A DNA stretch of 64,000 nucleotides from Jeotgalibacillus soli (GTDB taxonomy: Bacteria > Bacillota > Bacilli > Bacillales > Jeotgalibacillaceae): NCBI RefSeq assembly GCF_000829435.1, contig NZ_JXRP01000017.1, forward strand, positions 224,508 through 288,507, read 5' to 3'. Positions within the stretch are counted from its first letter, which is position 1; every line of letters begins with the position of its first letter. The position numbers and the translations under genes were made by a program. Below, in pieces: positions 8,567-16,304 of this stretch. Below the pieces are notes generated by a model. That model had not been told where the DNA came from and searched no databases. It saw nothing but the letters and a program-made list of their open reading frames with translations.

Positions 8567-8586
8567 GGAGCCCATTATTGGGCCTC
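8567..8586 (-). terminator. Terminator below the decayed monooxygenase gene
   Basis: On the minus strand GAGGCCCA-ATAA-TGGGCTCC forms a short GC-rich hairpin with one bulge, followed by ATTTTTT. It lies just beyond the end of the N-monooxygenase remnant and probably was its terminator. Confidence 0.6.
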
Positions 8587-8629
8587 ATTTTAAAATACAC
8601 AATTAAACAAAGGTTTGAAAAATGTCCTT

Positions 8630-9156
8630 TCACTGCGCTTTATAAACTTCTTTATTTGCTATGTTATTGATAATATCAATATTTCGATTTACAGCCACTC
8701 CTACACTTATATGCCTTGTAAACTATCGTTCTTCCGAATTGTCTCAAGTATTTATTACGATTACGTCGTAATGAGGAACAGTCACATTTGTATGGTCGAT
8801 TACATCAATAACCCGACGGCCAAAACCGTAATTATCGAGTTGATTCATAACCCATGTAGCATAATGATTATACTCTTTTCGAGGCATTTCAAATTCCTTA
8901 AAAGAGAAAAATTTATATAATCGAATGTGTTCATGCAAATAGTTGAGGAATAAAAATGACTTTTAGGATTTGCATAGCTTACTAGATCAGCAAGGAAAGA
9001 AACTTGAAGGTTGGTACCATCAATTAACATTCCCGGATATGACTCGAATGTATTCTCCTGCTCAAAAAAGACTGCATCAAAAGCATCAGCCTCCTGTATG
9101 GCCGCAGCCATTTGGAAATGATAAGGTTCAATTCTGATTAAATCTATCATATTCAT
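8630..9156 (-). pseudogene. Remnant of lysine/ornithine N-monooxygenase (siderophore type)
   Basis: Read on the minus strand from ATG 9156 (site AAGGAAG), the first frame gives MNMIDLIRIEPYHFQ, then DAVFFEQENTFESYPGML and LQVSFLADLV, and after one missing T in a T-run near 8955 the second frame gives FLNYLHEHIRLYKFFSFKEF and WVMNQLDNYGFG. These match, in order, the N-terminal FAD-domain landmarks of IucD/PvdA/SidA-type N-hydroxylases (PGM-LQ-P-FL-DLV, then FLNYLHEHGRLY). The FAD motif GxGPxNL is ruined. A TGA at 8744-8746 and a TAG shortly after interrupt the frame, though family-like TRHISVGV follows. The NADPH domain and C-terminal half are missing. No other siderophore gene is nearby. Confidence 0.8.
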
Positions 9157-9327
9157 TTTCAGGACACTTCCTTTGCTGAAAAGTAGATAATATATTGTTA
9201 GGATAGCGAAAAATATGAAAATTAGTACGGCTAAGTCATGTAAGAATAGGGGAAGGAGAAAAAACATGGTAGATTAAAATAGGCTATATGCTACAATAAA
9301 AAATAAAGTCCGAGGAGTGAACGATGG

Positions 9328-10092
9328 ATGGAAGCATTGGGGAAATTACCTGAAGCAATTCGCGCAGATGATATGCTAAATGGTGTAGAAGAATTTATTA
9401 TAGTAGCCAATAAAGATTACACAATTTCCTGGTTGAATCCAAGAGCGGTTTCTATAATGAAACGGCTGATTATTCTGTTTGGACTAGAAAATGTAGAACA
9501 GCTTATTGGATTAAATATGGATGTTTTTCACCATAATCCAGGGCATCAGCGAAAAATGATGAAAAACTTAAAAGAGACCCATCGTGTCCAAATAAATATT
9601 AAAGATAAATATATTGCTGAAACATTAATCAGCCCAATTAAAAACAAGGATCAAGAGATCCAGGGATATTTATTAATGCTACTAGATGTTACTGAACAAG
9701 TAAGAGAAGAAAAAATAAAAGAACAGCTCATTCAAGCGCTTTCTGTTCCAATCATGAGAATTTGGGATGATATTGCTGCTCTTCCGATTGTAGGTACACT
9801 GGATCATATACGTTTTGATCGAGTAATGGAAGCAATCCTTAATACATGTGTAAAGGATAGAATTAGTCATTTTTTAATTGACTTAAGCGGTGTTGCAGAA
9901 TTGGATGAGGCAAGTACATATCGATTATCTCAAATGACATCATCCCTTCGATTGATAGGAACTCAGTGCTATCTCGTTGGAATTGGTCCAGAGCTTGCAA
10001 CAAAGATGACAGGTCAAGCGAGTAATAGCAAAAACTTTAGAAATATACGAAAAGCACTCCAAGTTATTTTAGAAAAAAATCCTGGTACATAA
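9328..10092 (+). CDS. PAS-STAS signalling protein (RsbR-like)
   Basis: The 254-residue protein joins an N-terminal PAS-like sensor (about residues 15-130; FIIVANKDYTISWLNPRAV at 23-41, ending GYLLMLLDVTEQVREEKIKEQ) to a C-terminal STAS domain (about 137-250; VPIMRIWDDIAALPIVG, then LIDLSGVAELDEASTYRLSQM). The STAS half is close in style to RsbR-family stressosome proteins, which carry phosphorylatable Thr/Ser in this segment; here T202/Y203 follow DEAS. No rsbS, rsbT or rsbU is adjacent, so it is an orphan. It probably feeds a redox, light or ligand cue into the general stress pathway. Start ATG 9328 follows GAGGAGTG. Confidence 0.78.
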   Translation: MEALGKLPEAIRADDMLNGVEEFIIVANKDYTISWLNPRAVSIMKRLIILFGLENVEQLIGLNMDVFHHNPGHQRKMMKNLKETHRVQINIKDKYIAETLISPIKNKDQEIQGYLLMLLDVTEQVREEKIKEQLIQALSVPIMRIWDDIAALPIVGTLDHIRFDRVMEAILNTCVKDRISHFLIDLSGVAELDEASTYRLSQMTSSLRLIGTQCYLVGIGPELATKMTGQASNSKNFRNIRKALQVILEKNPGT

Positions 10093-10130
10093 AAAAACGA
10101 TTCTGTCCTTTTTGGATAGAATCGTTTTTT
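10092..10130 (+). terminator. Terminator after PAS-STAS gene
   Basis: Arms 10092-10108 and 10114-10130 pair with one G-T wobble around a TTTTT loop and end in T7. Confidence 0.85.
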
Positions 10131-10167
10131 TACGTACCAGATCCAAAGAAATTAATTTTGAAATGTA

Positions 10168-10269
10168 TCACAGGCTGATGATCCATAAAAGCATGGCTGT
10201 AATAAGACCTGTCCCTGCAAATCCAGTTAACACATCATATTTATTATAAGCAATTTTTTCTTCATTCAT
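10168..10269 (-). CDS. 33-residue predicted membrane peptide
   Basis: A short minus-strand frame starts at ATG 10267-10269, nine bases after GGGAG, and ends at TGA 10168-10170. The product begins MNEEKIAYNKYDV and continues with one hydrophobic helix (TGFAGTGLITAMLLWIISL, residues 15-33) reaching the C-terminus. An in-frame ATG two codons upstream is too close to the site. It faces away from csbD across a region holding both promoters. The site, charged head and clean helix favour a real small membrane protein; no family was recognised. Confidence 0.55.
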   Translation of the reverse strand: MNEEKIAYNKYDVLTGFAGTGLITAMLLWIISL

Positions 10270-10382
10270 AATCATCTTCTCCCTTCGTTCTCTTTATTAG
10301 ACTATTCCTTTATTGGTTGCATTTTAAACATTTTACAATTATAATTTTTCAATTTTATTATTTTAATAGGGCAGTGAAAAAA

Positions 10383-10409
10383 AGGTTTCAATAACAGGAA
10401 TAAAGGTAA
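10383..10409 (+). promoter_or_regulatory. Candidate sigma-B promoter of csbD
   Basis: AGGTTTCA, 13 bases, then AGGTAA resembles the B. subtilis sigma-B pattern (RGGxTTRA, N12-15, GGGTAT) with several mismatches. It lies about 35 bp before the csbD start, and csbD is a known sigma-B gene in B. subtilis. Confidence 0.4.
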
Positions 10410-10443
10410 AAGTACATACAACAATCCATAAGGAGGAGTTCAA

Positions 10444-10620
10444 ATGAGTGATCAAAGAGGACTTGGCGATAAAGTGAAAGGTGCAGTAAACAAAGCAAAG
10501 GGTGAAGTAAAGGATCAGGTAGGAAATGCAACCAATGACCGATCTTTGCAAGCAGAAGGTAAAAAGGATAAAGTGAAAGGTGATGCGCAAGAGGGAATAG
10601 GGAATTTGAAAGAAAAATAG
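10444..10620 (+). CDS. csbD: CsbD-family general stress protein
   Basis: This 58-residue hydrophilic protein reads DKVKGAVNKAKGEVKDQVGN and, in the second half, EGKKDKVKGDAQEGIGNLK, the two short lysine/glycine helices typical of CsbD. AAGGAGGAG lies 6 bases upstream of ATG 10444. CsbD proteins are small, abundant, stress-induced cytosolic proteins with no known biochemical role. In B. subtilis the gene depends on sigma-B; a possible sigma-B promoter is visible here. A strong terminator follows directly. Confidence 0.9.
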   Translation: MSDQRGLGDKVKGAVNKAKGEVKDQVGNATNDRSLQAEGKKDKVKGDAQEGIGNLKEK

Positions 10621-10657
10621 CATTAATCAAGTAAACGATTAAAGTAAATGAAAGCTG

Positions 10658-10700
10658 GAGCTTGTCTAATAAATGACGATTTATTAGACAAGCTCTTTTT
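10658..10700 (+). terminator. Terminator after csbD
   Basis: A perfect 16-bp stem (10658-10673 with 10680-10695) and 6-base loop are followed by TTTTTATTTTT. Confidence 0.9.
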
Positions 10701-10707
10701 ATTTTTG

Positions 10708-10897
10708 ACTTTGTTAAACGTGTCTATTGATTGCAGCACGCAGGCGCTCGCTTTCCGCGGGGCGGACGGTGAGCCTCCCAGGTCGCAGACACGCATCTGC
10801 TTAAATCTCACATGTCCCGCTTCAGTCCGCAGGAGTCTCGCATATCCTTTCTTCCAATCAACGCTGTGCAAAAATCAACAATGGACTTTAACATAGC
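10708..10897 (-). repeat. Dispersed intergenic repeat, copy A (long form)
   Basis: In reverse orientation this copy begins TGTTAAAGTCCATTGTTGA and ends near ACGTTTAACAAAGTC, with a GC-rich centre (GAGACTCCTGCGG ... CCGCGGAAAGCGAGC). The same ends occur at 11969-12063, 39985-40072 and 61882-62036. The GTTAAA at one end and TTTAAC at the other make the ends inverted. It is non-coding and sits between csbD and an aldehyde dehydrogenase remnant. Confidence 0.75.
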
Positions 10898-10939
10898 TTT
10901 ATTTTTAGAGGAAAAATAAATATTTGAGTATAGCTAACC

Positions 10940-11428
10940 TGAGGATATTGATAGTATGGTTGTCAATATTTCAGCCCATTTACGACCTTCATCGCTTCGT
11001 GATAGTTTTCAGTATACACAGAAGAGGAAAGACCGTACTCTATATTATTACTCAATTAAATTGCTTCATCTATCGTTTTGGAGGTTACAACTGGAAGAAC
11101 CGCCCGAAGATTTCTTCTTTAATAATTTTCATATCATGAGTAGCATTCACGATCAGTGTCGGCTCGTAGAAAAAACCGATCGAGTCGTTTTCCCAAATAA
11201 AAGCACCCTTGTGCCTTCTTGTTTGGCTTCTTCAACCATTTCATGAACAGTATTGAGCCTATCCTCGCTGACAAGAGGACCTAGATCAAGATTGTCTTCT
11301 TCATTTGGATTGCCTGCTTTTTCTTTTTTCATTGCATTCTCGATTTTTTCGATGAATGATTCGGCAACAGCCTCTTAAACAAAGACACGTTCTGCGTTTG
11401 TACAAGCTTGTCCAGGGCTTGTGTTCGA
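10940..11428 (-). pseudogene. Aldehyde dehydrogenase remnant
   Basis: On the minus strand the pieces GQACTNAERVFV, EAVAESFIEKIENAM, LGPLVSEDRLNTVHEMVEEA, then (frameshifted) YEPTLIVNATHDM, IIKEEIFG and VLPVVTSKTIDEAI, LSNNIEYGLSSSVYTE and NYHEAMKVVNGLKY follow each other in the order of an NAD(P)-dependent aldehyde dehydrogenase from its catalytic cysteine onward. The N-terminal cofactor half is absent, at least two frameshifts and several stops occur, and the C-terminal end is missing. It is a clear relic. It most resembles the lactaldehyde/general aldehyde dehydrogenase group, but the exact subfamily is uncertain. Confidence 0.85.
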
Positions 11429-11510
11429 TCATACCTAGCTCCTCCTCTAAAAATTATAATAGTCCATGTATTCCACTTTTTAAGATAAGAAACATAATTG
11501 AGCACATTTA

Positions 11511-11945
11511 TCATTGAATGGTCGGTTCTAGTCTGATTTCTACATTTCCTCTTAGAGCTCTGGAAATCATACAGCTTTCTTCAGATTTCTGTATATAGCG
11601 AACTATGCGATCGTAGTGATCGTTCCCCCCATTCATGCGCACGTATGGCCGGTGAATAATCGTTTTATATGTGATTACACCTTTAACAACTTCTACAATG
11701 CCTTCAGACTCAAGTGACATTTCTGCAACATCAATTTTCGCTCGTTCAAGCATTGCTGCCAGCGTAATAATATAGCAGGTGGCAGCTGCTCCAAGTAGCA
11801 TTTCATCTGGATTCGTGCCAATACCTGGACCTTCCATTTCTGAAGGGATGGATATCTTTGTTTTAAGGTTTTCAGTTGAGATCGTTCCTACACTATTTCT
11901 GCCTCCTGGCCAATCGGCAGTTAAATGAAATGAATGTAAGGCCAT
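11511..11945 (-). CDS. OsmC-family peroxiredoxin
   Basis: This 144-residue protein has both redox cysteines of the OsmC/Ohr superfamily: AAATCYIITLAAMLER (Cys about 57) and SEESCMISRALRGNVEI (Cys about 124). OsmC proteins reduce organic hydroperoxides in the cytosol with thiol donors. GIGTNPDEMLLGAAATC is the family's characteristic helix entry. AAAGGAAGC precedes the minus-strand ATG. Repeat copy B lies directly upstream, between this gene and the divergent ykoG, so the promoter lies in or next to the repeat. It could be a YmaD-type rather than a classical OsmC. Confidence 0.85.
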   Translation of the reverse strand: MALHSFHLTADWPGGRNSVGTISTENLKTKISIPSEMEGPGIGTNPDEMLLGAAATCYIITLAAMLERAKIDVAEMSLESEGIVEVVKGVITYKTIIHRPYVRMNGGNDHYDRIVRYIQKSEESCMISRALRGNVEIRLEPTIQ

Positions 11946-11968
11946 TCGATTCGCTTCCTTTCATTTTA

Positions 11969-12063
11969 GCTATGTTAAAGTCCATTTTTGATTTTTACAC
12001 AGTGTTGATTGTAGCGGAACGCGAGCAACTGCTTCGGAAATCAACAAGCACGTTTAACAAAGC
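11969..12063 (+). repeat. Dispersed intergenic repeat, copy B (short form)
   Basis: This copy starts TGTTAAAGTCCATTTTTGA and ends CAAGCACGTTTAACAAAG. Its outer 40 or so bases match copy A closely, but the GC-rich centre is deleted down to a few bases (GCGGAACGCGAGC). It fills the region between osmC and ykoG. Confidence 0.7.
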
Positions 12064-12224
12064 CTGCATTTTAAAAAATACTTCTCATCATTTTATCATT
12101 TCTGCGTGATACGATCATAATTGAGGATTATAAAATGTGAGGTTTATTACTAATTAGAATGGGAAGATTTTTGATCGCCTGTGCTACAATATCGACAAAC
12201 ATAAAAAGAGGCAGGGGAGCCGAA

Positions 12225-12929
12225 ATGCAAGAAAAAGAAAAAATATTAATTGTAGAAGATGAGGAGAAAATTGCAAGAGTCCTAGAGTTAGAGCTGGAGT
12301 ATGAAGGATACGAGGTGACGAAAGCAGCCACTGGATTTGAAGGATTAGAGAAATATAGAGCACAGGAATGGGATCTCGTTTTACTTGATATCATGCTGCC
12401 TGAAATGAGCGGGATTGAAGTACTTAGAAGAATACGAGCAGATCAAAAATTAACACCAGTCATTCTATTAACAGCGAAGGATTCTGTAGAGGATAAAGTG
12501 TCAGGCCTAGATCTTGGCGCCAATGACTATATGACGAAACCATTTCAAATTGAAGAGCTGCTGGCAAGAATTCGAGCGGCGCTTCGATTGCGTCCGGCGC
12601 GTGCTGGTGAGATAAATCCGAATGAAAAGGAGTGGCTAAAGGTTGCAGACCTTCGTTTAAATGAAAAAACAAGAGAGGTCAATCGGGCTGAAACTTCGAT
12701 TGAGCTTACCCCTCGTGAGTTTGATCTGCTAGTTTATTTAATGCGCAATCAGCGTCAGGTGATGAATCGTGAGCAAATTTTAAACGCAGTATGGGGCTAT
12801 GATTATTTTGGTGATACAAATGTAGTAGATGTATATATCCGTTATGTCAGAAAAAAAGTTGATTATGGCCAGCAAACAGCACTTATACATACGGTTCGCG
12901 GCGTTGGCTATGTGATCAAGGAGGTCTAA
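12225..12929 (+). CDS. ykoG: OmpR-family response regulator YkoG
   Basis: The 234-residue protein has a receiver domain (residues 6-118; acidic pocket EDE at 11-13, phosphoacceptor D55 in LVLLDIMLP, T83, K105 in MTKPF) and an OmpR/PhoB winged helix (about 138-232; LTPREFDLLVYL and TNVVDVYIRYVRKK). ATG 12225 is chosen for its AGGGGAG site. Its stop overlaps the start of the kinase gene by one base, so the two are translationally coupled. With the PepSY gene downstream it matches the B. subtilis ykoG-ykoH-ykoI block. Target genes are unknown; ykoI is a likely one. Confidence 0.88.
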   Translation: MQEKEKILIVEDEEKIARVLELELEYEGYEVTKAATGFEGLEKYRAQEWDLVLLDIMLPEMSGIEVLRRIRADQKLTPVILLTAKDSVEDKVSGLDLGANDYMTKPFQIEELLARIRAALRLRPARAGEINPNEKEWLKVADLRLNEKTREVNRAETSIELTPREFDLLVYLMRNQRQVMNREQILNAVWGYDYFGDTNVVDVYIRYVRKKVDYGQQTALIHTVRGVGYVIKEV

Positions 12930-14305
12930 TGAAGCTTCAAAACAAAATTCATCTGTATTCTTCTGCTGTATTCGGGATTCTATTAGTTTTGTTGAATGTT
13001 TCAATTTATTTATTATTTAGCAGCTTAACGTTAAATAGTGAGCTTGAGCAAACAAAATTTGCGGCAGTAAACGTATTACGTGGAATTAATGCTACTGCAG
13101 GAGATATACCAACTGATGAGCTTCTGCGAGCATATGTGCCAGCAAACGGGATAGTTCGAATTGTATCTGATTCGGATGAATTAGTAGGTCAATCTTTATC
13201 TCCCTCTGAGCTTGAACTGGGTGGGGTTCCTAATACATTTTATTCAGAAGAAGTAAATGAAATCTTTCCATTTAATAGTAAAAATTATGCATTTGTTTCT
13301 ATTCCGATCATCTGGAACGATGGCAGTGTTTTTAGTCTTCAATTTATGGAAAGCCTGCAATCGACAGAAGACAACCTTCAAGTGCTAAGAAATATCCTTA
13401 TTATCGTGACGCTGTTAGCGATGATCCCGGTTGTGCTTTCTGGACGTGTTTTGAGTAATATCATTGTTCGTCCGATCACATCCATGATCCAGACGATGAA
13501 GGAAATCCAGCAAAGCGGACAATTCAAACGAATTCAATTAAAAGAGAAATCAAAAGATGAGCTTAACGAAATGGGCAATACATTTAACAGGATGATTGAA
13601 TTACTTGAATCAAACTATGATAAACAGGAGCAATTCGTATCCAACGCTTCTCACGAACTCAAGACGCCCTTAACAGTCATTGAAAGCTATGCCAGCTTAT
13701 TGAAAAGAAGGGGAAAGGAACGTCCGGATTTATTTGATGAATCGGTAGAGGCTATTTACTCAGAGGCGATTCGTATGAAGGATATGACTCAGCAGCTTCT
13801 GCTTTTAGCAAGACAAGAAGAGCAGTGGAATGTAACAATAGAATCATTAAATCTCAATCAGTTAACCGAAGACTCTATTAAAGCTTTTCAGAATGCCTAT
13901 CAGCGTGAAGTGGAGCTGGTCATGCTAAGTGAAATTGACATTATGAGTGACCGGCAAAAACTGAAACAACTCATCTTTATTTTTTTAGACAATGCAAAAA
14001 AATATAGTGATGAACGGATTACAATTTATGTTGGACAAACAGGTCATGAAGGGTACATTCGAATTGAAGACAAAGGAATTGGTATTCCAAAAGAGGATCT
14101 GCCTAAAGTATTTGATCGATTTTATCGAGTTGACAAAGCGAGGAGCAGAAAATCTGGTGGGTCAGGTCTAGGATTATCTCTTGCTAGAGATATTGGGGAT
14201 GCGCTAAAGGCCAAAATAGAACTTGACAGTCTAGAAGACGTTGGTACAACTGCAACGATCTTTCTGCCAAAGCAATTGGAGCCATCAATTCATCAAAAAG
14301 TTTGA
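12929..14305 (+). CDS. ykoH: Sensor histidine kinase YkoH
   Basis: The 458-residue membrane kinase has two transmembrane helices (about 12-31 and 157-175) bracketing an extracellular sensor of about 125 residues, a HAMP linker (IIVRPITSMIQTMKEI), the phosphoacceptor box SNASHELKTPLTVIESY (His about 243), an N box (FLDNAKKYSD), and G boxes (IEDKGIGIPKED; SGGSGLGLSLARDI). All catalytic motifs are intact. It pairs with YkoG through overlapping genes. A PepSY protein encoded just downstream may modulate sensing, but the signal is not known. Confidence 0.88.
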   Translation: MKLQNKIHLYSSAVFGILLVLLNVSIYLLFSSLTLNSELEQTKFAAVNVLRGINATAGDIPTDELLRAYVPANGIVRIVSDSDELVGQSLSPSELELGGVPNTFYSEEVNEIFPFNSKNYAFVSIPIIWNDGSVFSLQFMESLQSTEDNLQVLRNILIIVTLLAMIPVVLSGRVLSNIIVRPITSMIQTMKEIQQSGQFKRIQLKEKSKDELNEMGNTFNRMIELLESNYDKQEQFVSNASHELKTPLTVIESYASLLKRRGKERPDLFDESVEAIYSEAIRMKDMTQQLLLLARQEEQWNVTIESLNLNQLTEDSIKAFQNAYQREVELVMLSEIDIMSDRQKLKQLIFIFLDNAKKYSDERITIYVGQTGHEGYIRIEDKGIGIPKEDLPKVFDRFYRVDKARSRKSGGSGLGLSLARDIGDALKAKIELDSLEDVGTTATIFLPKQLEPSIHQKV

Positions 14306-14383
14306 AGAAAAAGATGAATATTCTCATTAAAATCTAATATTTTGACCCTATAATGTAAGTATATTGGTAAATGAGGTGAAAAA

Positions 14384-15169
14384 ATGAATAAGCAACGTCT
14401 CATTTGGATGGGGGGAGGAGCACTTCTAATTGTTGTATTATTTATCATCGTTCAGCAGCTTATGACAGGATTTGCTTCCGCTTCACCCTTGTCAGAGAAA
14501 GAAGTGCAGGAAACCATTCAAGAACGTTATCCAGTTGATGAAATACAACAACTTTCTCTTAATGGCACGACCTATACCATCCAGTTTCTTTCAAGAACGG
14601 GATTATACGAGGTAAAGGTGGATGCTGAGTCGAGTGAAATTACCGCCTTAACCTTGCTGGAAGAAAATGATGCCAGTAGTCAGCCGGAAGGTAGAGCGGA
14701 TACTAAGGAAGATGTGAAAAAAGAAGAATATTTAACGGAGCAGGCGATTAGTGACATTGTTAACCAGCAGATAAGTGGTGAGGCGAAGGTGGAATTAGTA
14801 ACAGGGCAGGACCCGCACGTCTATAAGGCTGTGGTTCAAGGTGACAATGAAACCACAACACTTACAATAAATGCAGCGGATGGAACGATTCTTACGACCT
14901 TAGTAGAGAAAAGTCCAGAACCTCTACCTGAAACGCCTCGCGTGTTAACAGAAGAAGAAGCAGTTAATATAGCCTTGAACCGAGTGAATGGTGAAGTAGA
15001 GGGTGTAGACTTTGAACCTTTAGAAGAAGGCTCTTATTATTTAGTGGAAATTGAAACGCTAGATGAACAGGAAGTAATTGTTCAAATTAATGCGATATCT
15101 GGTGAGATCAAATCATTAACTTGGGATGAAGATGGCGACGATGACATTGATGACGACCAGGATAATTAA
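14384..15169 (+). CDS. ykoI: Membrane-anchored triple-PepSY protein YkoI
   Basis: This 261-residue protein has an N-terminal membrane anchor (LIWMGGGALLIVVLFIIVQQL, about residues 5-25 as landmark) and an extracellular part with three PepSY-like modules: KEVQETIQERYPVDEIQQL (about 38-85), AISDIVNQQISGEAKVELV (about 121-170), and EEAVNIALNRVNGEVEGVDF (about 191-248). It ends in an Asp-rich tail (DEDGDDDIDDDQDN). PepSY domains often inhibit or tether extracellular proteins; the acidic tail may bind cations. It is separated from ykoH by 78 bp containing a TATAAT, so it may have its own promoter. Confidence 0.85.
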   Translation: MNKQRLIWMGGGALLIVVLFIIVQQLMTGFASASPLSEKEVQETIQERYPVDEIQQLSLNGTTYTIQFLSRTGLYEVKVDAESSEITALTLLEENDASSQPEGRADTKEDVKKEEYLTEQAISDIVNQQISGEAKVELVTGQDPHVYKAVVQGDNETTTLTINAADGTILTTLVEKSPEPLPETPRVLTEEEAVNIALNRVNGEVEGVDFEPLEEGSYYLVEIETLDEQEVIVQINAISGEIKSLTWDEDGDDDIDDDQDN

Positions 15170-15257
15170 TTTTTTCATGGATTGAGAAAGTATTGTCAAT
15201 CATCAATAGGGCATTTTACTTTCAAGTAGCTCCCATGACCAAAAATAGTGATGGAAG

Positions 15258-15287
15258 ACACCGTTTTTAACAGAACGGTGTTTTTTG
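15258..15287 (+). terminator. Terminator after ykoI
   Basis: ACACCGTT (15258-15265) pairs with AACGGTGT (15274-15281), followed by TTTTTT. Confidence 0.8.
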
Positions 15288-15398
15288 CATTTCAAAACTA
15301 TTCGGAATCGGATAAGGCGTATATTAGTTTGGATAATGAACTCGTAATTTGATACTCATCTACTCAAACCTAAAATAAAGGAGGATCGTCTATATTTG

Positions 15399-16120
15399 CT
15401 AGCCCTTTTTCGGAGGCAAGAGTGGGAGAGTCAGGGAAATCGTTGTTCCTTGTCCAACTTTACTTGAAATATCCAGTGATCCATTATGGTCTTGAATGAT
15501 TTTTTTTGTAATCATCATTCCAAGGCCGGTGCCTTTCTCCTTTGTTGTAAAGAAGGGATCTCCAATCCGGTTGATGATTTCTTCTGGAATTCCAACGCCT
15601 GTATCTGTAATGGCAATAGAGACAAAGGGTTCACCTAGCTGCATAATCTTTTTGTTTTGAAGGCTGATTGTAATTCCATCAGGCATAGCATCAGCAGCAT
15701 TTTTATACAGATTAAGCAATACTTGCTTTAATTGATTCTCTTCACATCGCAATAGAATATTTCGATAAATGAAAAAAATCGTAAGGATACTTGTAGAGAT
15801 GCTGGTCAGTAAAATAATGAATCTGTTTTGATATAAGGAGGCTAATATAATGCAAAAGTAAAAAAATAATAGATTTACGAGGCATTGGTAGTACCAATAA
15901 AAATAAATAAGGTACGCATAGATGCTGAAAGGATTAACCACATTCCCATACTCGGTTTAGGCATTAACTTTATAACTAAGGATAAAGATAGAACAACTAG
16001 CAGCAGTACAAGGGGAAATACGGAACTTGTCTGAGCAACAATGAAAAACGATAAAACCTGAAGAGCTTAGGCAAACCATACAATTTTGAGCAAAAGCCAA
16101 TTTCGTTCCTTAACAAAATC
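15399..16120 (-). pseudogene. Sporulation-type sensor kinase remnant
   Basis: The last 120 or so codons are an intact HATPase domain (ENQLKQVLLNLYKNAADAMPDG, then ITDTGVGIPEEI, DPFFTTKEKGTGLGMMITKK and a C-terminal GTTISLTLPLL), typical of KinA/KinB-like Bacillus kinases. Upstream, the frame holds transmembrane helices (LLFFYFCIILASLYQNRFIILL), and yet another frame adds earlier ones (VFPLVLLLVVLSLSLVIKLM). The join passes straight from the last helix to ENQLK, so the HisKA phosphoacceptor segment is deleted. With at least one frameshift in the membrane part, the gene is dead. A stop-free 180-codon frame survives and should not be annotated as a functional kinase. Confidence 0.75.
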
Positions 16121-16304
16121 TTCCTATTTCAACAAATTCACATCCTATGCAAATAGTTGTATTGTGAAATCCTGGGTAAGTTGTTTTAATACGTTATATC
16201 CAAAAGCTGCATCATATATTTTTCTGTAGCAACGGTTTGAATGTAGTACACTAAAGACATTGAATGAATTATTTCGTTACTAATTCAAAAGGAGAGTATA
16301 CATA

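Noticed and set aside
8615..8920. 101-codon plus-strand frame
   Set aside because: Antisense to the N-monooxygenase remnant, with no ribosome binding site or family pattern.
10924..11246. Two overlapping plus-strand frames
   Set aside because: Antisense to the aldehyde dehydrogenase remnant; their length comes from its codon structure.
11329..11514. 61-codon minus-strand frame
   Set aside because: Wrong frame through the aldehyde dehydrogenase remnant and its upstream region; no coding signature.
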